Assembly: GCA_946902875.1 (NCBI GenBank)
Contig: OX336344.1
Coordinates: forward strand, 16,823,791 to 16,887,790
DNA length: 64,000 bases
Source: Nematopogon swammerdamellus
Lineage: Eukaryota > Arthropoda > Insecta > Lepidoptera > Adelidae
Direction of reading: 5' to 3'
Of the stretch, positions 38,297 through 48,336 are shown piece after piece. The notes under the pieces are model-generated. The model saw only the letters and a program-made list of their open reading frames with translations, was not told where the DNA came from and made no database searches. Both the position numbers and the translations under genes were made by a program. How positions within the stretch are numbered: position 1 is the first letter of the stretch; each line of letters starts with the position of its first letter.

Positions 38297-41233
38297 ATGC
38301 CAAGAAACAAAAGGAAATTCACCGCTTTAAGTGCGACTCCCACGTCTCCCAAACACTTTAAAGTAGACATGTGTAATATATGCGGTCTACGAGCTAACTT
38401 TAATGCTGTCGCCCAACATCTGCAGACAGCAAAACCACATCTTTTGTTTTTAACAGAGACTCAGGTCGCCCAACACACTACAAACCTGGACATCCCTGGA
38501 TACAGTCTTTTCGAAAGATTTGTAGCCAAGAGTGGTGTATGTGTGTATGGTCGGTCTGACGTTTCTGTTAAACGGCTCACACTTTTCGAAGATCCTCAGT
38601 TTCCAGTCGTATGGATCCGCGTCAACCTTCCCCACGTGGTAAGAGTTTACGCGGGTGTATACCGCTCTCCCAACTTAGGTGCCAAGGAAAGTGCCGCACT
38701 ATTTGAGTATCTCAGCAGCTCGGCCGATAGAGTGCTATGCCAACTACCTACAGCAGAAATTGTGATGTTGGGAGACTTTAACGCCAAACATGGAGATTGG
38801 CTTGGCTCCTGCACCACGGATGCTGCTGGTAAGGATGCATATAACTTGGCCATGGCGCACGGGTTGACACAGCTTGTGTCTGGTATAACTAGAGTCCCTA
38901 GGAACCCGTCGCATAGGGCAAACTTGCTGGACCTTGTGTTGACTTCGGAGCCAAAGGGGTACAAGGCTGTTGTGAAAGCCCCACTGGGGAATTCAGATCA
39001 CTGCCTTGTATCCACAACAGTGCCAACTGCGTACTATGCGGATACACGCGAGAGTAGTACTCGCACTGTCTGGCACTACAAGTCCGCACAATGGGACGAC
39101 CTCCGCACTTTTTTCGGAGGTTATCCTTGGCAGGAGACATGCTTTCGGTCCGCGGACCCGTCTCAGAGCGCCGAAGCTGTCGCCGAGGTGATACTACAGG
39201 GCATGGAATACTTTATTCCAAGTTCTGTGGTTCCCATCGGTGGCACGCAGAAGCCCTGGTTCAACCGTCAATGCCGCTTGGCTGTCGAGGCGAAGAACCA
39301 GGCCTTCAAGCGGTGGCTGTGCGATCGGTCCGTGGAGTCGAGGCGTGCCTATAATGCTTCTGTCAAGTCCAGCAAGCGTGTGCTTGATTTGGCCAAGTTT
39401 AAGCACGACCAAGGAGTAAGCCAAAAACTCGCACGCTGTCCTACCGGGAGTCGTGCGTTTTGGTCCCTGGCGAACTCTATCGGTCGTAACTTCTGCCGAG
39501 CTGCAACCCCCCCGCTAGAACGTCCCGATGGAACACTCGCTATCCTTGCCAAGGAGAAGGCGAATATATTCGCTCGCCTTTTTGCTTCCAACTCGACCTT
39601 AGATGACCAAGGCGCTACCCCTCCGTCGTTACCTCAATGCGATAAATCGATGCGTGAGGTACGATTCCATAACAGGGCGGTCTTCAAAAGTCTACGTCAG
39701 TTGGACGCCTCCAAGAGTAGTGGTCCTGACGGCGTTCCTGCGCGTGTGCTTAAAATGTGTGCACTTGAATTGACACCTATCCTCACTCGTCTCTTTAGGC
39801 GCTCTTTTTCCTCCGGTATCGTGCCTGCTTGCTGGAGAAAGGCTGCGGTCCAACCAGTGCCCAAAAAAGGCAACTCTGCTGACCCCAAAAACTATCGGCC
39901 TATTGCGATAACCTCTCTCCTCTGCAAGGTTATGGAGCGGGTTATTAACACCCAGCTTCTGACATATCTAGAAACTTGTAAACTCCTTGATGACAAGCAG
40001 TACGGTTTCCGTAAACAGCGATCATCAGGAGATATTCTAGCATATGTCACGCATGTGTGGGCTGAGAGATTAGACAACTTTGGAGAGTCGCTGGCAGTTG
40101 CCTTAGACATATCTAAGGCTTTTGATCGCGTTTGGCACCGTGGTCTCCTCAGCAAGCTTCCGGCCTACGGTATTCCCTCATCCCTCTGCAATTGGATCGC
40201 CAGCTTCTTGGGAGACCGATCCATATTTGTAACCATTGACGGTGCAAAATCGGTAGATTTCCCAATAAACGCTGGCGTTCCACAGGGCTCGGTGCTGTCG
40301 CCTACATTATTCCTGTTATTTATTAACGACCTACTGTGCCTAGGTAACATTCACAGTTATGCAGACGACAGCACCGCCGACGAGGGTTACGCTAAAGACT
40401 GGACTGCTAGAGAGGTGCGCATTGATGATGCTCGACGTCAAACAGTTAATAGAGTCGACGATGTTCTCGTTAAGGTAGCCTCCTGGGGCCGCGAGAACCT
40501 TGTTGATTTCAACGTCAGCAAAACTCAAGCATGCGCCTTCTCTACCAAGGCCGACCGGTTTCCCTTCCAAGCTACGTTCCAGGGTACGGCCATACCTAAC
40601 AATGACAAATTGGACCTCCTGGGCGTGGAATTGACCAAGGATGTGGGTTTTAGGGGTTTCATAGAGTCTAAAGCCACACTTGCCTCTAGGAAATTAGGCG
40701 TCCTCTACCGCAGCAGACGGTTCTTCTCACCGGCGCAGCTCCTTATGCTATATAAAGCGCAAGTTCGCCCGGTGATGGAGTACTGTAGCCATCTGTGGGG
40801 TGGATGCCCTCTTTACTTATTGGCGTCCTTGGACTCTATCCAGCGCCGTGCTATCCGTCTAATTGGTGATCCCAAGCTCACGGAGAGACTTGAATCATTG
40901 GGCCACAGGCGAACAATCGGTTCTCTTAGCCTGTTCTACAGGTACTACCATGGACGTTGCTCTGATGAATTGGCCTCTCTCATCCCTCCAGCCCCCATCC
41001 GTCTCCGCCACACCCGCCGGACTCGCTCGGAACATCCATATGTTGTTGACACCCAACTACTAAGAACACATCGTTTTTCGAAATCTTTCCTGTGTCGAAC
41101 GGCGAAAATATGGAACGGTCTTCCGGTGAGTGTGTTCCCCACCACCTATAACCTGGGAATCTTCAAAAGGCGTGTCAATAAATTAGACGACAACCTTTTT
41201 GTCCGCCTCATAGCCGGCATGGCGCCTCTCTGA
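38297..41233 (+). CDS. LINE endonuclease/reverse transcriptase, 978 aa, intact
   Basis: Start: first ATG of the frame (MPRNKRKF), after a GC-rich leader. Residues ~22-240 are an AP-endonuclease-like domain: N-x-x-GL at 27-31, TET with E54, Y-x-x-Y-R-x-P at 118-125, GDFNAKH with D160 and N162, SDH at 233-235. Reverse transcriptase lies at ~480-780: NYRPIAITS near 531, LDISKAFD with D604, GVPQGSVLSPTLF near 664, SYADD with D690/D691. The C-terminal ~200 residues carry CRTAKIWNGLPVSVFP and NLGIFKRRVNKL, a signature shared by jockey/CR1-group insect LINEs (family knowledge). It nicks DNA and primes cDNA synthesis at the target (established for the class). All catalytic residues I can place are present and there is no stop or frameshift, so it may be active. 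Exact clade unverified. Confidence 0.95.
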   Translation: MPRNKRKFTALSATPTSPKHFKVDMCNICGLRANFNAVAQHLQTAKPHLLFLTETQVAQHTTNLDIPGYSLFERFVAKSGVCVYGRSDVSVKRLTLFEDPQFPVVWIRVNLPHVVRVYAGVYRSPNLGAKESAALFEYLSSSADRVLCQLPTAEIVMLGDFNAKHGDWLGSCTTDAAGKDAYNLAMAHGLTQLVSGITRVPRNPSHRANLLDLVLTSEPKGYKAVVKAPLGNSDHCLVSTTVPTAYYADTRESSTRTVWHYKSAQWDDLRTFFGGYPWQETCFRSADPSQSAEAVAEVILQGMEYFIPSSVVPIGGTQKPWFNRQCRLAVEAKNQAFKRWLCDRSVESRRAYNASVKSSKRVLDLAKFKHDQGVSQKLARCPTGSRAFWSLANSIGRNFCRAATPPLERPDGTLAILAKEKANIFARLFASNSTLDDQGATPPSLPQCDKSMREVRFHNRAVFKSLRQLDASKSSGPDGVPARVLKMCALELTPILTRLFRRSFSSGIVPACWRKAAVQPVPKKGNSADPKNYRPIAITSLLCKVMERVINTQLLTYLETCKLLDDKQYGFRKQRSSGDILAYVTHVWAERLDNFGESLAVALDISKAFDRVWHRGLLSKLPAYGIPSSLCNWIASFLGDRSIFVTIDGAKSVDFPINAGVPQGSVLSPTLFLLFINDLLCLGNIHSYADDSTADEGYAKDWTAREVRIDDARRQTVNRVDDVLVKVASWGRENLVDFNVSKTQACAFSTKADRFPFQATFQGTAIPNNDKLDLLGVELTKDVGFRGFIESKATLASRKLGVLYRSRRFFSPAQLLMLYKAQVRPVMEYCSHLWGGCPLYLLASLDSIQRRAIRLIGDPKLTERLESLGHRRTIGSLSLFYRYYHGRCSDELASLIPPAPIRLRHTRRTRSEHPYVVDTQLLRTHRFSKSFLCRTAKIWNGLPVSVFPTTYNLGIFKRRVNKLDDNLFVRLIAGMAPL

Positions 41234-41254
41234 GCGTGGTTTCGCGAGGAATGG

Positions 41255-41316
41255 TGTTATTGGCTGTGTCTGATCTTCCGTTGAAGTATTGGGCACAGAC
41301 ACCCGCGCCGGCTGCC

Positions 41317-41318
<2 letters not shown>
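41255..41318 (+). promoter_or_regulatory. 3'UTR hairpin of the LINE
   Basis: GGTGTTATTGGCTGTGTCTG ... CAGACACCC: stem GTGTCTG/CAGACAC with a ~23-base loop, just upstream of poly(A). Likely RT recognition site; compare the SINE tails. Confidence 0.65.
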
Positions 41319-41347
<29 letters not shown>

Positions 41348-41350
<3 letters not shown>

Positions 41351-41600
41351 ATATGACTCCCTTCTTATATTACTAGGTGGTAGGGTTTAACCCGCCCGGG
41401 TTGATACCACCGCTCTGAATGAAAGGTCGGTCGAAACGGCTATGTAAATAGTTTGTGTTTTCCGTCCAGTTCAGTGTAGCCGGCACGACCGAAGGGAAGC
41501 ACTGACGTGGCACCAAGTTCACCCGGTGTTATGGGCTGACATCACGGATGTTGCAGGGGATGTAGCCAACCGTGTCAGTTTCCATAAAAAAAAAAAAAAC
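41348..41600 (+). mobile_element. SINE-A core and tail, right part of the split chimera
   Basis: GGGATATGACTCCCTTCTTA, ACTAGGTGGTAGGGTTTAAC, core, hairpin with GACATCACGG, and TTTCCATAAAAA. Confidence 0.88.
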
Positions 41601-41832
41601 TACTGCATTCATAGCAAATGCTCAAACTCTCGTGTCAAAGTATTCGCTGCAATTTACCAGTAAAGTTGAAACGGAGCTCGCTAAAGCCACTTTTATAGAT
41701 GTAATAAATTGTACGTAACTTCGTCGCAAAAGCGTCAAAACTGTTTGTGATATAAAGCGAAAACGACGACAGCGCAATGATGAGCTTTCGTAAATGTTTG
41801 TAGCTTTAAATTTCGAGCCCTATCGTCGTATT

Positions 41833-41871
41833 TTTAACCCCCGACGAAAAAACGGAGGGGTGTTATAAGTT

Positions 41872-41912
<41 letters not shown>

Positions 41913-42330
41913 TGTCTGTGGCATCGTAGCTCCCAAACGGATGGACCGATTTGGATGCGGTTTTTTTTATTAGGTAGCTTGTTTAATCGGGATGGTTCTT
42001 AGCTATGTTTGTAATCAAGTAATAAAGTAATTAAGTAATAAAAAAAATTATTATCTTAAAAAGTGAACCAATTTGCATGCGGTTTTTTTTAAAAAGCTTG
42101 AAATAAAAGTTAAATTACAAATTTAAAAAACCCCCGACTCTTAAAAAGTCAAAAATAATTTCCGTTTACTTACTTAAAGGAGTCGGGGGACCGCTAAGTA
42201 AATTAAATATAAACACTCAAGAGTTGCGCGGGAATTTACTTAGCGGTCCACCGACTCCTTTAAGTAAGTAAACGGAAATTATTTTTGACTTTTTAAGAGT
42301 CGGGGGTTTTTTAAATTTGTAATTTAACTT
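41833..42330. repeat. E repeat with ~95-bp inverted arms
   Basis: TTTAACCCCCGACGAAAAAA, (GT)17 at 41876-41911, GGATGGACCGATTTGGATGC, then 42112-42208 (AAATTACAAATTTAAAAAAC, AATTTCCGTTTACTTACTTA, GGACCGCTAAGTAAATT) and its inverse 42232-42330 around AACACTCAAGAGTTGCGCGG. Confidence 0.85.
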
Positions 42331-43542
42331 TTTGCACTTCAAAATACACATGACCTTTTTTTTCCAAACGATGAAGCAACGATGTGCGGGGTAGGTATCT
42401 ACATACATACGAGGGATTAAGGCTCTCCCTCTGTTTATCTCAAATTCTCAATTCGCAAGGCAATAGTTATCTGCCGCGCTCGTAACCATCACGTTTAAGT
42501 GCGAGGCGGCATATCAGTAAACGTATAATTAAGTTAATAATATTGCTCCCCGGTTTTCCGTTAGGTGGTCACATTGGGACTCCGTCGGATACGCAGGAGC
42601 TCGATTCCAAGTTAGACGCGACGAAAAATCGTAATGCTTAAACGCACTGCTTAAGGAGCGTTTCAGCGGCCTAACGTAGTGCTCGGAGCGTGTTCTATTG
42701 AAGGATTTATTCTAGCTTTTTACATATTGATATACAGAGACGGGTGTATTTTAGCGCGCAGAGGAATGTGAGGAGATAAGATGATTTGGGAAATCACACA
42801 TGTATTTGTAAGCACCAAGGAACTTTGAACCAGACCAGTCTTGCCCAGCATGCGAGCCTAGGGGGCGCGCGGGCGCGAGCGGTGTGGCCCGATCGTTGTT
42901 CTGTGGTAACCACTAACATTATACTACTGGCATGTGCAAGACCCGCGATGCGCTTGTGTACGCGACGCGATTAGCCAAACATGATTTGGTTTTTTGTGAT
43001 GTTTTCAACCAAAGCTTGTTCTAGATTGTGTCATTCGACTGAACCGCACCGTCTGAACCAGCACCGTCCCCCTGTGCGTTACATCGCCGTGATTCTGCGA
43101 AAGTTTCTGCATACAGATACACATATTCAAGTATTATACCACCGCAGTTTTGCCTAGGAGCACATATAGCGTTAGTGTAGATACGCCGCTGTTTGCGTCG
43201 CGCTACAGTTGGAATCGAAGTACAGGTTTACAGCCGAGGAAGCAAGAATGGATATGAAACTCTCCCAAAAGCTAAAGATTAACTAATCACCACAATTGTC
43301 AGCGTTTTGACTGTCCCAGCTGCACGAGACTCCCTCAACACTATTAAAAGGCCAGGACCACATGATCAGTGTACTCTGAGGGCCAAATGAATATAGAAGA
43401 CTCTTTCTGTCTGTCTTTTATTGTCGATCTCGAACACTAGAATTATTTTTGGCCAAAAACATTTCATTCAATAGGGCCATGAATATTTCTCTCACGCGTA
43501 CATAGCATTTGTTTTAATTATTATTTCATATTTCATATTATC
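42331..43542. other. no gene seen
   Basis: Mixed unassigned DNA of moderate GC. Short frames only, none recognised. Confidence 0.4.
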
Positions 43543-43577
43543 GGTATCGTGTGGGGTACTTAAAAGATTAGCCCCAC
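43543..43577 (+). repeat. X repeat head, left flank of the foldback element
   Basis: CGTGTGGGGTACTTAAAAGA, then TTAGCCCCAC; the repeat resumes at 47065 with CACTGCATCTCTCTG. Confidence 0.8.
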
Positions 43578-44375
43578 TAGTACGTTCCCTTAGCGTCATT
43601 TTGGGCCCGAAAGGTTTTTTTGATGAAACCAGCAGGAGGTTTTAGTATGTTGTTAAGCATGTTATTCTGACTAAAAAACCATCGGGAGACAATCTCTAAC
43701 GTGGATGAGTCACCAGTTATGACGTCATCAAGATGGCCGCCACCGCGTTCAAAGTTTTGCGTATACAACAAAAAGTATGTCACATACAAGCATGTGTGGA
43801 GTGTCATAAAAAGCACAATTAAATGCACTACAATATTGTTCTTACATTTGACCTTGTATATACCACAGTTTGTGAGAAATTTAAGTTTTAGTAAAATTTT
43901 CACAAACATTTTTAATTTTTTTTAAATATATCAACTTAACTTGTAACTTTACAATAAAACATTCTATGTAGATATAAATGCTACATTAATAAGCTATAAA
44001 ACGCCATTAAGATTTTGAGAATCGGTTCATAAACAAGCAAAATACATTACTTTTATCCCATAACGGAAGTCACCACCAAAAGTCGGATGACTGTTTCAAT
44101 ACAATTTTTACAAGAAAAATTACGAACATAGGTAGCTTATTATGCGTAACTTGTAAAACACTATTTTGATAAAACTATATTTTCAAAAAAGTAAATATGA
44201 TTTTTAAAACAAACAAAAATTTTTTTATAACTTTTTTAAAATTTTCTTAGGGTCTACGTCTAACTTGTTTTGTGGAGACCTGCCCTGCATTATTAAATAT
44301 AAATTTTATTGAAATAAAAGGTACGCATTATGAAAAGAAAATTTTTTTTTACAATATTGTCTGGAGCGTGCACCT

Positions 44376-45120
44376 TCGCATGCGCAAAGCAGAGTGCAGT
44401 TAAGGCAGAAATAAGACTCAAAAGGTCAACTTTAAACTAAAATTATTGAGCTATTGGTAAAGATGAAAAATCTGTAAAAAATATATGTTATGTATTGATC
44501 TTTAATTAACAAACATAGCTAGAAAAATGATATTTTACTACTTTGAAAAGGTGTTAAAGAAATCTCCAAAAAATAACGAAAAGTACGAAAATGTACTTTC
44601 AAGTTAAATTATCTTGAGAAGCGTAAATTGTTTCAATTCAAGACCCTTATGGAAATATAGATAATATTTTTCCCTACAATCGTAGCGAAATAAATATTTT
44701 TTTCCATCTTTCCAACACGTGAAATTTAATAAATAGTGTGATTTCCCGCAAACATTCATTATATACATATACATGTACATTTGTACATCAGGAAGGGTTT
44801 TCCACAAAGGGGTGTACGCTGGTCCGTCATTTATTTTTTGCCAACCCCTGTTGCAAGGATCTAGCAGTTGCGGGTCGCTATTCAGGCTATTGGTGCAAAT
44901 GTGGGTCTGGTATACAGTTTCAATGCTCTGCAATTTCGCTGCTGTTTTGGCATGGTTCCATCCCACAACAATATGCTTGAAACGCGGCATCTACTTCTCT
45001 AAATGCATTCCTCGTCTTCCAGGCATTTTTCTTACACATTCCACAAAATGCAGATACAGTGTCGCATCCTGTTAAGGAATGGAAAAAAGGCATTAACTCA
45101 GGCATCCCACATCCACCCAA
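44376..45120 (-). pseudogene. Academ-like protein relic, left arm
   Basis: Reading outward from the centre on the minus strand: MPELMPFFHSLTGCDTVSAF, CGMCKKNAWKTRNAF, a break, then YQTHICTNSLNSDPQLLDP, GWQKINDGPAYTPLWKTLPD, an AT-rich insertion, then LNCTLLCACEGA. The LTGCDT block resembles the conserved GCDY region of XPG/FEN-1 nucleases (family knowledge), which AcademX elements carry. Multiple frame breaks. Confidence 0.65.
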
Positions 45121-45662
45121 GAGGTTCAGGACAGCTGATAGCAGTCAAGGAAACGACAAAAATACCTAGAAACTTTCAGAAGTTTTTGGCCCATAATAAA
45201 AACAAGGAGCAGTTATTCATTCAGATAGCAAAATCCGTGGTCAAAGCCATGCCAAAACAGCAGCGAAATTACGCTCATTGAACATTTGTAGTTCACATGT
45301 ATCATCCTACTAGTGACACAAATAATGTAAATACTGCGAGGAGGATGTTTTTACGAAAAAAAAAACAGAGCGATCGAGAATATTCCTCCAACACAAGATG
45401 CACTTCTACAGCATATAAAAAGGGCTGTATACCAGACCCACATTGGGACCAATTGCCTGAATAGCGACCCACAACTGCTAGATCCTTGCAACTGGGGTTG
45501 GCAAAGGATAAATGACGGACCAGCGTACACCCCTTTGTGGAAAACCCTTCCTGATGCTAGCCTCAGCTGCAAGATTGCAAAGAACGGTGCACAAGGTGCC
45601 GGTGCTTGAAAAATGGACTTAACTGCACTATGCTTTGCACATGCGAAGGTGCATGCTCCAGA
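45121..45662 (+). pseudogene. Academ-like protein relic, right arm
   Basis: Reading outward on the plus strand: TTKIPRNFQKFLAHNKNKEQ, a break, IENIPPTQDALLQHIKRAVY, QTHIGTNCLNSDPQLLDP, WGWQRINDGPAYTPLWKTLP, a frameshift, then CKERCTRCRCLKNGLNC and LCTCEGAC, a cysteine-rich end. The segments overlap the left-arm relic but each arm lacks pieces the other keeps. Confidence 0.7.
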
Positions 45663-46276
45663 TAGGGTTACCAACTTTTTATTCACGGAAAAAAGTAGGT
45701 CGGAAAAGGAAATTAAACAGTATTTTAGAAAAATTAACAGTATTTTATTTATTTTTACAATGCTTTAAATACTTATTTTTGTGTGCTCCTCGCGAAACTT
45801 ATAAATGCATCATCTTTTTTAAAAAGTTCGCAAGCCTCACTACATTTGAAATCCAAATTAATAAAATGTCTTCACTTTTGACCCGTAATCATTTTAGAAA
45901 AATCTTCGTCTTCTGATACTTTTTTCTGAACTACTTACTTGAAACTAAACTAATTCGGAATATAAATCATCCATAGCAACATTGAGTCTATGCAAATTAT
46001 GACTGCCTATAATTTTTTTCAAAATGTTCCAATGTAACATGAGAATTTAATGGTAAACAGCTGATATTTGTATTCATATGATACTTTTTGGCTGGTATTT
46101 GGTTCTGAAATGAAAACTGCACTACACGCGCGTTTCATTTGTGGCTCTCGACTGGATACCAGTGAAGTGACGGTGAAAACAGTATTTTGTATACTTTTTG
46201 TTTGTTGAACAGTAAACAGTATTATAGAGTGAAAACAAGTATAATACTGTTTTTAACAGTATGGTTGGCAACCCTA
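45663..46276. mobile_element. 614-bp nested hAT-type element
   Basis: TIR TAGGGTTRCCAAC at both ends, flanked by an exact 8-bp duplication GCTCCAGA (45655-45662, 46277-46284). The left arm of the host foldback shows the uninterrupted sequence near 44365 (TGTCTGGAGCGTGCACC), so this is a later insertion. Interior AT-rich with AACAGTATTxT motifs; no transposase. Confidence 0.9.
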
Positions 46277-47064
46277 GCTCCAGACAATATACCTATGTAA
46301 AAAAATAAATATTTCTTTTCATAATGCGTACCTTTTATTTCAATAAAATTTCTATTTAATAATGCAGGGCAGGCCTCCACAATAAAAGTTAGACGTAAAA
46401 CCAATGTAAATTTTTAAAAAAGTAATAAAAAAAATTGGTTTTTGTTTTAAAAATCATATTTATCTTTTTGAAAATATAGTTTTATCACAATGGTTTTTGA
46501 CAAGTTACGCATAATAAATTAACTATATTCGTAATTTGCCTTGTAAATTGTATTGAAACAGTCATCCGATTTTTGGTGGTGACTTCCGTTATGGGATAAA
46601 ACTGATGTGTTTTGCTTGTTTATGAACCGATTCTCAAAATCTTAATGGCGTTTTATAGCTTATTAATGTTGCATTTATATATATATAGAATGTTTTATTG
46701 TAAAGTTACTAGTTAAGTTGAAATATTAAAAAAAAAAATTTTTTTTTTGTGAAAATTTTACTAAAACTTAAATTTCTCACAAACTATGGTACGTACAAGG
46801 TCAAATGTAAGAACAATATTGTAGTGCATTTAATTGTGCTTTTTATGACACTCCACACATGCTTGTATGTTACATACTTTTGGTTGTATACGCAAAACTT
46901 TGAACGCGGTGGCGGCCATCTTGATGACGTCATAACTGGTGCCTCATCCACCTTAGAGATTGTCTCCCGACGGTTTTTTAGTCAGGATAACATGCTTAAC
47001 AACATACTAAAACCTCCTGCTGGTTTCATCAAAAAAACCTTTTTTCCGCTAAGGGAAGGTACTA

Positions 47065-47092
47065 CACTGCATCTCTCTGTCTACGTATCTCC
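47065..47092 (+). repeat. X repeat head, right flank of the foldback element
   Basis: CACTGCATCTCTCTGTCTAC continues the X head interrupted at 43577. Confidence 0.7.
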
Positions 47093-47095
47093 ATA

Positions 47096-47376
47096 TACAT
47101 ACATACATACATACCACACACGCTGTATCCCGACAATCAGGGTAAGCAGAGTAATCGGTGTTGTGCTGCAATAACTCTTGTAAATTGCAACACAACATCG
47201 ACCACCACTTAGCAAAGTATTCGGACAAGATAACTATCTAGCAGCAAGTAAGGCACGAAGACCCACCCGCTGCACGACTCGGTGGAGGTAGCTAACCTGT
47301 CACCCTTTTACACGGAATCTCGTCCTTATCCCTTAGTCGCCTTTTACGACAGGCACGGGGAGAGATGCAGTGGGGT
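47096..47376 (-). repeat. X repeat, near full length
   Basis: CATACATAC tail, CCCGACAATCAGGG, GTAATCGGTGTTGTGCTG, to GAGAGATGCAGTGGGG; minus orientation. Confidence 0.85.
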
Positions 47377-47602
47377 TTATCTCCGTGCATGTAAAAGGCG
47401 ACTAAGGGATAAGGACAAGCGTTAACGCTAGCCACCTGGGCTTCGTGCCTTACTTGCTGCTTGATATAGTTGTCTTGTCCTAATACTCCGCTAAATGTGG
47501 TGGTCGGTGTTGTGCTGTAATTTACTAGAGTACTTGCGGCACGACGCCGACTACTATGCTTACCTCAATTGTCGGGATACAGCGTGTGGTATGTGTGTTT
47601 CA
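47377..47602 (+). repeat. X repeat, head to head with the previous copy
   Basis: CTCCGTGCATGTAAAAGGCG to GTCGGGATACAGCGTGTGGT and ATGTGTG. Confidence 0.8.
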
Positions 47603-48250
47603 TTTTGATCAATGTGGTTCTTTTTTTTATTGATTTGTGCTTATAAATGAATAGCTAGCCTGCTTTTCGTAATGGAGTATCACTGATTTAGCCAACCGTG
47701 TCAGTTTTCATAAAAAAAAAATAATGCCACCATAAGTTACAATAGCTCGTCCGAGATTTTCTCATCCAAATAATGACAAATATCAAATAATACAGAAAAC
47801 TCTGTCCTCGAACAGATTTCAGTCATATTTCAGTCGCAATCACGTCAGCTGAAATACTGAATTTCTAGTGAAGCCAATCGCAGTTCCACGCCCTCTGCCG
47901 GCAATATCGGCAAGTCTGAAACTAAAGGCCCTTATTGAGTTTATTAGAAAACATTAGAAGCAGACCGCTGAAGGGCACCGATCACCGGCCGACTGGACAC
48001 TGTGAGAGAGAATAAAAAAGAGAAAATAAATATTGAGATAGGTTTAGGGCGTAGTAAATAAACATTATGTGTGTGTGTGCATGCTTGTGACTACCAATAC
48101 ACAAAGGAGAGATACGAATACACAATTTATTGCGTCTGTATTTCGCTACAATCTTTGGGATACATGAGCATCACTTTATACAATAGGACAAGTTACCCAG
48201 CGATCCAAAGAAAAAACTCTTAATAACACTTAATAACTTACGGCATATTC
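47603..48250. other. no gene seen; SINE-A tail scrap at 47688-47720
   Basis: GATTTAGCCAACCGTGTCAG and TTTTCATAAAAAAAAA mark a SINE-A 3' end. The rest is unassigned. Confidence 0.5.
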
Positions 48251-48251
48251 T

Positions 48252-48336
48252 AGCTAGGAGGTGATATTGGCAGGTCATAGCATATGCTCAGGCCCCTCTG
48301 ACTCAGCCACCCTTACCGAATTAAATAAAAAGAAAA
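48252..48336 (+). mobile_element. SINE-B, 3' end
   Basis: GGAGGTGATATTGGCAGGTC, CAGGCCCCTCTGACTCAGCC, ATTAAATAAAAAG. Confidence 0.75.

Larger units (their letters stand above)
37890..41347 (+). mobile_element. jockey-like LINE, nearly full length
   Basis: Boundaries are fixed by the split host repeat. 5' region 37890-38296 (GC-rich, no ORF1-like zinc-knuckle frame, so perhaps 5'-truncated or a single-ORF element), ORF 38297-41233, 3'UTR 41234-41317 with a hairpin, poly(A) 41319-41347. A target duplication of at most 4 bp (AAAG) is masked by the A run. The intact ORF and clean poly(A) suggest a recent insertion. Confidence 0.9.
43578..47064. mobile_element. 3.5-kb foldback DNA transposon, Academ-like relic
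   Basis: Ends TAGTACGTTCCCTTAGCG and its inverse; arms of ~800 bp (43578-44400 and 46285-47064) pair along their length (for example ATGACGTCATCAAGATGGCC against the inverse at 46906). CAC (or CACT) is duplicated at 43575-43577 and 47065-47067. The interior encodes broken pieces of an XPG-nuclease-like protein. A 3-4-bp duplication plus such a protein suggests the Academ superfamily (inference). No intact transposase. Confidence 0.8.

Noticed and set aside
43569..43600. A CACTA-superfamily transposon, because the left border reads CACTAGTAC
   Set aside because: The right border does not read TAGTG; comparing with intact X repeats shows CAC(T) belongs to the target duplication.
43701..43925. 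Similar proteins at both ends (43577-43925 and 46749-47174)
   Set aside because: They translate the two inverted arms of the foldback element; the sequence there is non-coding TIR.
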